A stretch of 64,000 nt of DNA, taken from the NCBI RefSeq assembly GCF_037860775.1, contig NZ_JBBEWC010000003.1:186001-250000 (forward strand). The letters are read 5' to 3'. Every line of letters starts with the position of its first letter. The first letter of the stretch is position 1. The translations under genes and the position numbers were made by a program. A model generated the notes under the pieces. It searched no databases, was not told where the DNA came from, and saw nothing but the letters and a program-made list of their open reading frames with translations. This document shows, piece after piece, positions 49,166 to 57,066 of the stretch. This stretch comes from Emticicia soli. Its GTDB lineage: Bacteria > Bacteroidota > Bacteroidia > Cytophagales > Spirosomataceae.

Positions 49166-49675
49166 AATACCTTCGGCGTCTACTGCCGATTAATAGCAAA
49201 AAATGATTAGCAAATAATTATTAACCTACTTGTCGATAAAATGAGCCTAATGGTATAATATTTATTTGAGTATGTGTTTTTAGAAAGCTATTTAGCAGAC
49301 TATTTCAAAACCTATTAAATTTGGGCTGCCGATATTTCTTAGTCAACAGCTTTTTAGTATATCCTGTCTTTTAGTTTTAGTTCAGAATTTAAAGTGCTAA
49401 CGTTTAATCATGTTTTTTTAATATTTTTTAATAAATATCGTACCAATAGAAATTTTTTTAATAAACAATATTGCATTTTGCTGACATTTTATGTTGTTTT
49501 ACGGGCAAATTATAAGCCCCGAACTAAATAACACAAATGCAAAGCCTTAACCTAATGACTTTGGTATCTACCAGAACGCTAAGTTCTACATTGAATAAGA
49601 GCATCTATGCTTTTATCTGAATCTTTGACCCTCTAAAGTTAATTTTATATTTTTTTTCTAAACCTCAATTCTATT
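49166..49675. other. Long non-coding region upstream of the SusC gene
   Basis: About 510 bp of A/T-rich sequence with no recognisable gene, hairpin terminator or regulator gene. If the upstream promoter is used it is an unusually long leader. The word TGACTTTGG near 49556 is a weak alternative promoter. Confidence 0.4.
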
Positions 49676-52600
49676 ATGACAAAAAAGTACCTATTGAGTA
49701 TGCTCCTGCTTTTTGCAAGTTTGAGCATAATCTACGCGCAAGAGCGACAAGTCAAAGGCAAGGTGACTGATGCCAGTGATAACTCTGGTATGCCCGGAGT
49801 AACCGTTGGTGTGAAAGGAACAACAAAAGGTGTAATTACAGATGGCGATGGTGCGTTTACAATTAGTGTAGCTAGTGGCGCTACGCTTGTATTCTCTTAC
49901 ATTGGTTATGAAACACAAGAAGTGGTAGTTGGTAATCAAACAGAAATCAATGCAGCGTTAACAGCTTCTTCAACAACTTTGAACGAAACCGTTGTAATTG
50001 GTTATGGTACGTTGAAAAAATCTGACTTAACCGGTGCCGTTGGTAGTGTAAGAGAAGCACAGTTGAAAGAACGCCCTACGGCTTCTCTTAACCAGGCTTT
50101 ATCGGGCAGAATGGCCGGTGTACAGGTTAATACTAACTCTGGTCGTCCGGGTGGTAGAGCAAATATCCGTATTCGTGGCTTTAGCTCAATCAACTCTTCA
50201 AACAACCCATTATATGTGGTTGATGGTGTAATGCTTCCACAAGGAAATCAGGCACAATTCAGCTCGGCTATTGACTACATCAGCCCAGATGATATCGTAT
50301 CGGTAGAGGTATTGAAAGATGCATCTTCTACTGCTATCTATGGTGCCAGAGGTGCCAATGGTGTAATCTTGGTTACAACCAAAAAGGGAAAAGCAGGCCA
50401 AAGCACGGTAACTTATAGCACCGACCTAAGCGTGAACACAATTGGCCCGAACAGACCACGTGTATTGAATGCGAAGGAATATCTTGCTACTGAAGACCTT
50501 GCATGGGCTAACATGGAAAAATTTGACCCAGTAGGTTGGGCAGCAGGCAGATGGGCATACCTTAATCCTAAATTGCGTCGTACAGACCCAAGAATTTTTG
50601 ATGCACAAGGTAACCCGTTATATGATACAGACTGGTTTAAAGAAACTACGCAAAACAAACTTTCGCAAAACCATCAGTTAGGTATTAGCGGAGGTAACGA
50701 GCGTACACAATATTCACTTTCGTTAGGTTACCGTGATGACCAAGGTTTAATCAAAACTTCATATCTGCAACGTTATTCAGCTCGTTTCACGGTTGATGAT
50801 CAGGTTAAATCATGGTTGAAAATTGGTGGTACTTTGGCTTACAACAACCAAACAGAAAGACTTGTTGATATTAATGATGCAGTAGCAAGACAAATTGTAG
50901 AGGATTTCCCGTTTTTGCCTGTAAAATATGCTGATGGTACTTATGCCAACAACAGAGATTATCCGTTTGCTGAAGGTACAATGAGCTCAGTGCACCGCTT
51001 GATGGGTCGTAAGTATATTCTGAACACACAAACTACCACAGGTAGCTTGTACTCAAATATTACCTTTGCTAAAGGTCTTGAAATGCGTACGGTACTTGGT
51101 ATCAACGTAATGACTCAAGAACAAAACGAGTCAAGCACAAGAACATTGGAGATTGGTGCACAAGGTACAGCATCAGCACGTAACAGAAAAGAGGGTTTCT
51201 GGTCATTAGAAAACTATTTGACTTATACCAAGCAGTTCAACGAAAATCACTCATTGACAGCTTTAGCGGGTCTTTCGTGGCAAGAAACAAACTTCTTTAG
51301 AATTGCTGCACTTGTACGTGGTTTCGCAACCGACTACTTTGGTTTTAATAACTTAGGTGCAGGTAGTACAAATCCACAAGTTGAGTCTGATGCCTCAAGA
51401 AATGCATTTAACTCATACTTTGGTCGTATCAACTATGCTTTCCGTAACAAGTACTTGTTCACTGTTACAGGACGTGCCGATGGTTCATCGAAATTCGGTG
51501 AAAACCACAAATTTGCATTCTTCCCATCTGCTGCCGTAGCATGGAAAGTATCAGATGAAGAGTTTATGAAAACTAACTCTGTAATCTCTAACTTGAAATT
51601 ACGTGCCAGCTTTGGTTTAACAGGTAACTCTGAAATTCCTGCATACTCTTCGTTGTCTCTTTTGAGCTCTACTTATGCTACTGTTTTCAACGATGTAAGA
51701 GTATCAGGTACAGGTATTACTCGTTTGGCTAACCCTGATTTGAAATGGGAAAAAACTGCACAAAGTGATGTAGGTGTTGAAATTGGTTTGTTTAAAGGTA
51801 GAATCTCGATCGAAGCAGATTACTATTACAGAAAAACAACTGACATGTTATTGGATGCACCAGTACCGCGTACAAGTGGTTATGCAACTATCAGAAGAAA
51901 CGTAGGTTCAATGCAAAACCAAGGTATTGAATTAGGTATCAATACTGTAAACATTGAAAGAGCTGGTTTCCAATGGACAAGTAACTTTAACATTTCGATG
52001 AACCGTAACAAGGTTCTTTCGTTGGCAACGCCATCTGATATTTTCGGGGTGGGTGGTCCTAACTTTACAAACCAAACGAACATTATTCGTATAGGTGAGC
52101 CAGTTGGTTCATTCTGGGGTTTAACTCGTTTGGGTGTATGGAGCGAAGCAGAAAGAGAAGAAGCTGCAAAATACACTAGCTACAGAAACGGTTTGACTAT
52201 GTTACCGGGTGATATTAAATACCTTGACGTAAATGGTGATAAAGCAATTACTGATGCTGACCGCTCTATTATTGGTAATGGTAGCCCATTGGCTTGGGGT
52301 GCTTTCACCAACTCATTCCGTTATAACAACTTCGATTTAACATTGGAATTGCAATATTCTTACGGAAACGATGTAATGATGATGAACCTTCATGCTAGTG
52401 AAGACCGCCAGGCACTTGCCAACAGCTACACATCTGTATTAAATGCCTGGACACCAACTAACCAGAATACACCTATTGCACAAATACGTGACACAAGAGC
52501 AGGATACGTTACAAACGTTGACTCACATTGGATTAAAGATGGTTCTTTCCTACGTGGTAGAAACCTATTGTTAGGTTATAACTTCCCAAGTAGCGTAACC

Positions 52601-52801
52601 AGCAAACTAAAACTTAGCCGTTTGAGAGTATATGCTTCTGCTCAGAACTTCTTCTTGTTAGTAACAGATAAGATTATTGGCGACCCAGAAGTTACTCCAA
52701 CCAACCAAGGTGATGGTAGCAGTGCATTCTCACAAGGTATGATGTGGCACAACTATCCGAAACCAACAACTTATATGGCAGGTTTACAGATTGCATTTTA
52801 A
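49676..52801 (+). CDS. SusC/RagA family TonB-linked outer-membrane transporter
   Basis: 1041 residues. Signal peptide 1-21 (ending IYAQ). CarboxypepD-regulatory-like domain about 24-95 (KGKVTDASDNSGMPGVTVGV). The SusC junction motif is VVIGYGTLKKSDLTGAVGSV, followed by the plug (IRIRGFSSINSSNNPLYVVDG, GARGANGVILVTTKKG). The remaining 800 residues form a TonB-dependent barrel. It pairs with the SusD-like lipoprotein 22 bp downstream to import oligosaccharides or other nutrients in a SusCD complex. No glycoside hydrolase, sigma or anti-sigma gene flanks the pair, so the substrate is unknown. Confidence 0.95.
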   Translation: MTKKYLLSMLLLFASLSIIYAQERQVKGKVTDASDNSGMPGVTVGVKGTTKGVITDGDGAFTISVASGATLVFSYIGYETQEVVVGNQTEINAALTASSTTLNETVVIGYGTLKKSDLTGAVGSVREAQLKERPTASLNQALSGRMAGVQVNTNSGRPGGRANIRIRGFSSINSSNNPLYVVDGVMLPQGNQAQFSSAIDYISPDDIVSVEVLKDASSTAIYGARGANGVILVTTKKGKAGQSTVTYSTDLSVNTIGPNRPRVLNAKEYLATEDLAWANMEKFDPVGWAAGRWAYLNPKLRRTDPRIFDAQGNPLYDTDWFKETTQNKLSQNHQLGISGGNERTQYSLSLGYRDDQGLIKTSYLQRYSARFTVDDQVKSWLKIGGTLAYNNQTERLVDINDAVARQIVEDFPFLPVKYADGTYANNRDYPFAEGTMSSVHRLMGRKYILNTQTTTGSLYSNITFAKGLEMRTVLGINVMTQEQNESSTRTLEIGAQGTASARNRKEGFWSLENYLTYTKQFNENHSLTALAGLSWQETNFFRIAALVRGFATDYFGFNNLGAGSTNPQVESDASRNAFNSYFGRINYAFRNKYLFTVTGRADGSSKFGENHKFAFFPSAAVAWKVSDEEFMKTNSVISNLKLRASFGLTGNSEIPAYSSLSLLSSTYATVFNDVRVSGTGITRLANPDLKWEKTAQSDVGVEIGLFKGRISIEADYYYRKTTDMLLDAPVPRTSGYATIRRNVGSMQNQGIELGINTVNIERAGFQWTSNFNISMNRNKVLSLATPSDIFGVGGPNFTNQTNIIRIGEPVGSFWGLTRLGVWSEAEREEAAKYTSYRNGLTMLPGDIKYLDVNGDKAITDADRSIIGNGSPLAWGAFTNSFRYNNFDLTLELQYSYGNDVMMMNLHASEDRQALANSYTSVLNAWTPTNQNTPIAQIRDTRAGYVTNVDSHWIKDGSFLRGRNLLLGYNFPSSVTSKLKLSRLRVYASAQNFFLLVTDKIIGDPEVTPTNQGDGSSAFSQGMMWHNYPKPTTYMAGLQIAF

Positions 52802-52823
52802 TTAATTTAAAGAACTTTCGATT

Positions 52824-54386
52824 ATGAAATTGAATATAACAAAAACATTTAGTAAAATATTCGTCTTCGGAGCAATGTTCTTTGGCTCTGTAGGCTGCTC
52901 CGATTTCCTTAAGGAGAATGCTCCTTCGAACTTAACACCGACTAGTTTCTATACCATACCTGACCACGCTGAAGCGGCTATTGCAGCTGTTTACGCTGAT
53001 ATGCGTTTCATGGGTGAAGGTGCCGGAATCTTTTCATCGAACTGGCAATTGTTAGAAGCCATTACTGGTACTTCTACTACTGAAACCGCTCAGAACTCAG
53101 ACCTTAACAACTTGTATGGTCTGGTATATGACGGTAATACGCAACACGTAGTTAACTACTGGAACGGTTTGTACAAAATAGTAGCACAAGCCAACCAAGT
53201 ACTTGAGAAAGTTCCGCCTATTACGCCTATGGATGCTGCTCAGAAAAACAAAATTTTGGGTGAAGCAAAATTCCTTCGTGCATGGGCATACTTTTATATC
53301 GTAAGACTTTGGGGCGATGCGCCATTGGTTACTAAACCGCAAACAGCTTCTTCAGAAGATTTCAGACCTGCACGTGCTTCGCAAGAAGATATCTACAAAC
53401 TAATTGTAGAAGACCTAACTGCGGCTGAAGGTGCTGGCTTACCTTGGATGAACTCAAACGGACGTGTTTCTCAGGCGGCTGTAAAATCATTGTTGTCGAA
53501 AGTTTATTTGACAATGGCTGGTTTCCCGCTGAACAAAGGTGCTGCACATTATAAACTTGCAGCAGATAAAGCATTTGAAGTAATTACTTATGCAAATGCT
53601 AACCCTGCAAGCATCAATCTTTTTCCTACTTACTACGATGTACACAAGGAAAGCTTGAAAAATGTTGTTGAGCATATCTTCATGATTCAGTACAACACAT
53701 TGGTAGCATCAAACCCTATGGATAACATGTATCCTAACTTTAAACCGGTTACATACAATGGTCCATCAGGTACAGGTAGTACAGTACCTACTATTCAGTT
53801 CTACAACTCGTATGAAAAAGGCGACCTTCGTGCGAAAGACCAAGAGGGATATTTCTATACAAGCTACTATACCAATGGTAGTGGTGCTCCGTTTGAGTTA
53901 GGTGCTCCTTATATCTTCAAGCACTTCAACATGACTGCAAACGGAAGCCCGGGTGTAGCAGGTACACGTCTCAACAATCTGAACGTACCTTTGATTCGTT
54001 ATGCTGAAGTATTGTTGATTTATGCAGAAGCACAAAACGAAGTTGGTGGCCCTACACAAGCGGCTTACGATGCTTTCAAGAGAATCAGAGACAGAGCGAA
54101 GTTAACTACGCCTGAATTAGGTTCTTATTCGCAAGCTTCTTTCAGAGAGGCTGTATGGAAAGAGCGTTGGCATGAACTATGCTACGAAGGTATCACTTGG
54201 TTTGACATGGTACGTTTGAGAAAAGTTTACAACGAACAAACTAACGGTTTCGATAACTTTGTAGGACACGTAAACCTAAGTTCGAATAGAACATTGGCTG
54301 AGAAACACTTATTGTTGCCACTTGGAAGACAAGAGATGTTGAACAATCCGAACCTTAAACCACAGAATCCGGGTTATCCGAACTAA
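52824..54386 (+). CDS. SusD/RagB family nutrient-binding lipoprotein
   Basis: 520 residues with a lipoprotein signal; the lipid Cys is C25 in FGSVGCSDF. The alpha-helical SusD fold is indicated by FLRAWAYFYIVRLWGD, RASQEDIYKLIVEDLTAAE and the C-terminal DRAKLTTPELG ... EAVWKERWHELCYEGITWFDMVRLRK, all family signatures. It caps the SusC barrel on the cell surface and captures the substrate. Starts 22 bp after the SusC stop, so the pair is one transcript, ending at the terminator at 54411-54450. Confidence 0.95.
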   Translation: MKLNITKTFSKIFVFGAMFFGSVGCSDFLKENAPSNLTPTSFYTIPDHAEAAIAAVYADMRFMGEGAGIFSSNWQLLEAITGTSTTETAQNSDLNNLYGLVYDGNTQHVVNYWNGLYKIVAQANQVLEKVPPITPMDAAQKNKILGEAKFLRAWAYFYIVRLWGDAPLVTKPQTASSEDFRPARASQEDIYKLIVEDLTAAEGAGLPWMNSNGRVSQAAVKSLLSKVYLTMAGFPLNKGAAHYKLAADKAFEVITYANANPASINLFPTYYDVHKESLKNVVEHIFMIQYNTLVASNPMDNMYPNFKPVTYNGPSGTGSTVPTIQFYNSYEKGDLRAKDQEGYFYTSYYTNGSGAPFELGAPYIFKHFNMTANGSPGVAGTRLNNLNVPLIRYAEVLLIYAEAQNEVGGPTQAAYDAFKRIRDRAKLTTPELGSYSQASFREAVWKERWHELCYEGITWFDMVRLRKVYNEQTNGFDNFVGHVNLSSNRTLAEKHLLLPLGRQEMLNNPNLKPQNPGYPN

Positions 54387-54410
54387 TAGTGATTTACAGG
54401 TTTAAATAAT

Positions 54411-54450
54411 ATAAACAGCTTATGGCAGTGCCATAAGCTGTTTATGTTTT
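54411..54450. terminator. Terminator of the susC/susD-like operon
   Basis: Perfect 15-bp stem ATAAACAGCTTATGG (54411-54425) with its complement (54431-54445), CAGTG loop, then GTTTT. Bidirectional, also serving the converging gene at 54479. Confidence 0.85.
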
Positions 54451-54478
54451 GAGGGTATTTCTGAATTCCAAAGGTTGA

Positions 54479-55534
54479 TTAATTGTTCTTTTGTTCTACA
54501 ATATTCCTTATTTTTTCTCTGATTTGCAGACTTATCTGATTACTAATCTGAGGGTCAGTTTTAGTGAATATAATACCTGCCAGATTATTCTTACTGTCTT
54601 GCCAAGGATGCGTTCCGAAAAGCCCCGGGCTGCTCGATTCCAGCACTTTACCACTGTTATCTACTACATCAAGCCAGTTACCTATGCCATACCTGATGTT
54701 GGTATTTTTGTAGGCTGAATATGGATTTGTCAGATAAGGCGTGCCTTCAATTCGGGCATTATTGGTTTGGTCTTTAAGCATTTCGGCAATGGCGTTTTCG
54801 CTCAATACCCGGTTAGAACCATACATACCTTTGTTGACTATCATTTCGAGAAAATGCAGGTAGTCGCCGGCAGATGTAAAGCCACCTCCGGCTATAATCG
54901 GATTTCGGATTGGAAGATAGGCAACAGACATATTGCAGGGTGTTGCAATTTTCTCGTTAAAAAGCGCCTGCCATGATTTGCCCGATACAATTTCGGCTAT
55001 TCTTCCTGCAATATGCATGCCTATGCTGCCGTAGTTAAACACTGTGCCGGGCGTATGCAGCATAGCTGTACGAACAGCCAGTGAATCGACAGCCTCAGCA
55101 AGTGAGAGAGTTGGCCTGTATTCGTAACCTTGCGGAGAATCACCCGGAAAGCCTGATGTGTGTGAAAACAATTGCCTGATAGTGATATTCCCTTTGTGGT
55201 GCTGAGTAAAAATAGGGAGGTATTTACCAACACTATCATTGAGTGAAAGTTTACCCTCATCAACCAGCGACATAATAACTGCACCCGAGAGCCATTTGCT
55301 TGCAGAGGCAATGGGACGGGCGTCGTTAGCGGTAAGCTGGTGCTGTTTTTGGTAAATCATTTTTCCGTTTTGAGATACAAGCACAATTACCTGATTGGCA
55401 TACACGGAAGCGTTTTGTTCTATAAAGGCATCAACCGCTGAGAAATCGTAAGTGTCTGCAGAGGGCTCATTAGTCTGGCAAGAGAAAAAAGTAATAATTA
55501 CAAACAACAGGGTTGCGGTAATCAGCTGTTTCAT
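54479..55534 (-). CDS. Lipoprotein beta-lactamase-family serine hydrolase
   Basis: 351 residues. The lipobox ends at C19 (ITFFSC), so the protein is anchored in a membrane. The SxxK motif is S77-A-S-K80 in ASASKWLSG. FNYGSIG supplies the YxN-like motif, and LFGTHPWQD lies near the C-terminus. This is the class C beta-lactamase/esterase superfamily, like the protein at 35346-36407 but only distantly similar to it. Substrate unknown. Separated from the SusD gene by a shared terminator; no cotranscribed partner. Confidence 0.87.
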   Translation of the reverse strand: MKQLITATLLFVIITFFSCQTNEPSADTYDFSAVDAFIEQNASVYANQVIVLVSQNGKMIYQKQHQLTANDARPIASASKWLSGAVIMSLVDEGKLSLNDSVGKYLPIFTQHHKGNITIRQLFSHTSGFPGDSPQGYEYRPTLSLAEAVDSLAVRTAMLHTPGTVFNYGSIGMHIAGRIAEIVSGKSWQALFNEKIATPCNMSVAYLPIRNPIIAGGGFTSAGDYLHFLEMIVNKGMYGSNRVLSENAIAEMLKDQTNNARIEGTPYLTNPYSAYKNTNIRYGIGNWLDVVDNSGKVLESSSPGLFGTHPWQDSKNNLAGIIFTKTDPQISNQISLQIREKIRNIVEQKNN

Positions 55535-55667
55535 AATATTAAGGATGATTTAGTTTTGTACAAGAGTGATAGCGACAAGAACACTCATTTTAGACTATTA
55601 ATGATACCTTAAGTTTAATGATTACACCAGATTTATATATTTTTTTATGGGGGGGTATGAAGGAGAA

Positions 55668-55707
55668 TTTATTTAAAGAGCACTTTTTAAGATGCTCTTT
55701 AAATAAA
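55668..55707 (-). terminator. Terminator-like hairpin after methyltransferase
   Basis: Perfect 15-bp A/T-rich stem TTTATTTAAAGAGCA (55668-55682) with its complement (55693-55707) and a 10-nt loop, 23 bp past the methyltransferase stop. Confidence 0.6.
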
Positions 55708-55729
55708 GAATATACAGATATGGATTCTT

Positions 55730-56386
55730 CTACGCCCTCTCGGCACAAACAATTAGAGAAGCAACTTTTACGGTTTCTCCATTTATCTCTTGGTCGGGTT
55801 CTTGTTCTTCTGAAATCTGGATTATTTTAAAGCCATTCTCCGAAAGTAGCGTGAGTAATTCGGCTTTATTATACATTGTGAAACCATATTGAGTAAATGG
55901 ATATTGCTCCATAATTTCTTTAGGCCGTATAGCTATAAAGAATTGCCCATCGGGCTTTAAAACCCGTTTTATTTCATCTAAAACCAAAATAGGATTATCC
56001 CAGAAATAAAGCGTATTTACTGTTAGAGCTTTATTAAAAGTAGGTAGTTCGAAAGGCAACTGGTCGGCAGGAGCCAGAAAGAATTTAGCCTGACTATTAT
56101 CAATCAATTCTTTATTATAAGTAATTGCAGCTTTTACCATTTCTTCCGAAAAATCACAACCGATATAATGAATGGCAGGTGCCAGAGCCAGAATATCTTT
56201 TACAAAGAAACCATTGCCCATTCCTATTTCAAGAATCACATCGTTGGCTTGTGCATTGAGCATGTTTATGGCTAAAAGGTTCATCTCCTGATTCCCCTTA
56301 TTCATTCTGTCGCCTACTTCTGTGGCATGTTCTCCATGAGGTTGTCTAAGCTGGCGGGCTATTTCTTTCAGTGCTTCTTCGTGCAT
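55730..56386 (-). CDS. Class I SAM-dependent methyltransferase
   Basis: 218 residues, cytoplasmic. The SAM-binding motif I is VILEIGMGNGFFVKDIL (about 55-71), post-motif II YIGCDFSEEMVKAA, and KALTVNTLYFWDNPILVLDEIKRVLKPDG follows. These define a UbiE/Coq5-like methyltransferase (Methyltransf_11/25). The acceptor cannot be inferred; no quinone or lipid genes are adjacent. It is transcribed alone on the minus strand, divergent from the GNAT gene. Confidence 0.85.
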   Translation of the reverse strand: MHEEALKEIARQLRQPHGEHATEVGDRMNKGNQEMNLLAINMLNAQANDVILEIGMGNGFFVKDILALAPAIHYIGCDFSEEMVKAAITYNKELIDNSQAKFFLAPADQLPFELPTFNKALTVNTLYFWDNPILVLDEIKRVLKPDGQFFIAIRPKEIMEQYPFTQYGFTMYNKAELLTLLSENGFKIIQISEEQEPDQEINGETVKVASLIVCAERA

Positions 56387-56562
56387 GTTTTGTTGTGTGT
56401 TTTTGGGTAGCTAATATACGAAAAATAAATAAAAACGAAAAAGTACGCTTATTTTGCCATCCTTGTTATGGTCTTGATATATCACATTTGGCAAATTAAT
56501 AAAAGCATAATAGATTTGCCCTACACTTAATCACCCCTTTTAGCAACCAAACAAGTAGTATT

Positions 56563-57009
56563 TTGACAGTAAGAATTACAACATTACAATCAAATGATTT
56601 ACCTGCCTTGCGAGAGTTATATTTGAATGTTCGACAGGCAACTTTTGCATGGTTTGATACCAGTCATTATCAACTAGCTGATTTCGATACCGATACAATA
56701 GATGAATTTATATTGGTAGCTTATGTTGGCAATAAACTAGCAGGCTTTGTTTCGGCCTATATGCCCGATAACTTTATACATCACCTATATGTTGATGCCA
56801 TTTATCAAAAACAAGGTGTTGGAACGGCGCTTTTGAACGCAATACTCGAAAAACTGAAATTTCCGGTAAGACTTAAATGCCTTGAGAACAATACAAGTGC
56901 AGTAGCTTTTTATGAAAAGCATGGTTTCAGGTATGTAGAAAAAGGTGTATCGATGGAGGGAATTTATATATTGTTTAAGTATGAAGAGATTCTGGTCTCT
57001 CAGCACTAA
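56563..57009 (+). CDS. GNAT-family N-acetyltransferase
   Basis: 148 residues. The acetyl-CoA-binding motif A is VDAIYQKQGVGTALLNAIL (Q/RxxGxG/A loop at QKQGVG), with NTSAVAFYEKHGF as the motif B region. The acceptor is unknown. The only in-frame start giving the full N-terminal strand is TTG at 56563 (MTVRITTLQ), an unusual start in this window. An internal ATG would remove the first strands of the fold. Ends in the shared terminator at 57028-57058. Confidence 0.83.
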   Translation: MTVRITTLQSNDLPALRELYLNVRQATFAWFDTSHYQLADFDTDTIDEFILVAYVGNKLAGFVSAYMPDNFIHHLYVDAIYQKQGVGTALLNAILEKLKFPVRLKCLENNTSAVAFYEKHGFRYVEKGVSMEGIYILFKYEEILVSQH

Positions 57010-57027
57010 CCAAGGACTGAGTATTTT

Positions 57028-57058
57028 TCGGGGCTTTGATTTTACCTCAAAGCCCCGA
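57028..57058. terminator. Bidirectional terminator
   Basis: Perfect 12-bp stem TCGGGGCTTTGA (57028-57039) with TCAAAGCCCCGA (57047-57058), between the converging GNAT and metalloprotease genes. Confidence 0.8.
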
Positions 57059-57066
57059 TATAAATT

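Noticed and set aside
55618..55830. 70-residue plus-strand frame over the methyltransferase 3' end, including a G7 run
   Set aside because: Overlaps a well-supported gene on the other strand and crosses a terminator hairpin; the G7 run is a lone homopolymer.
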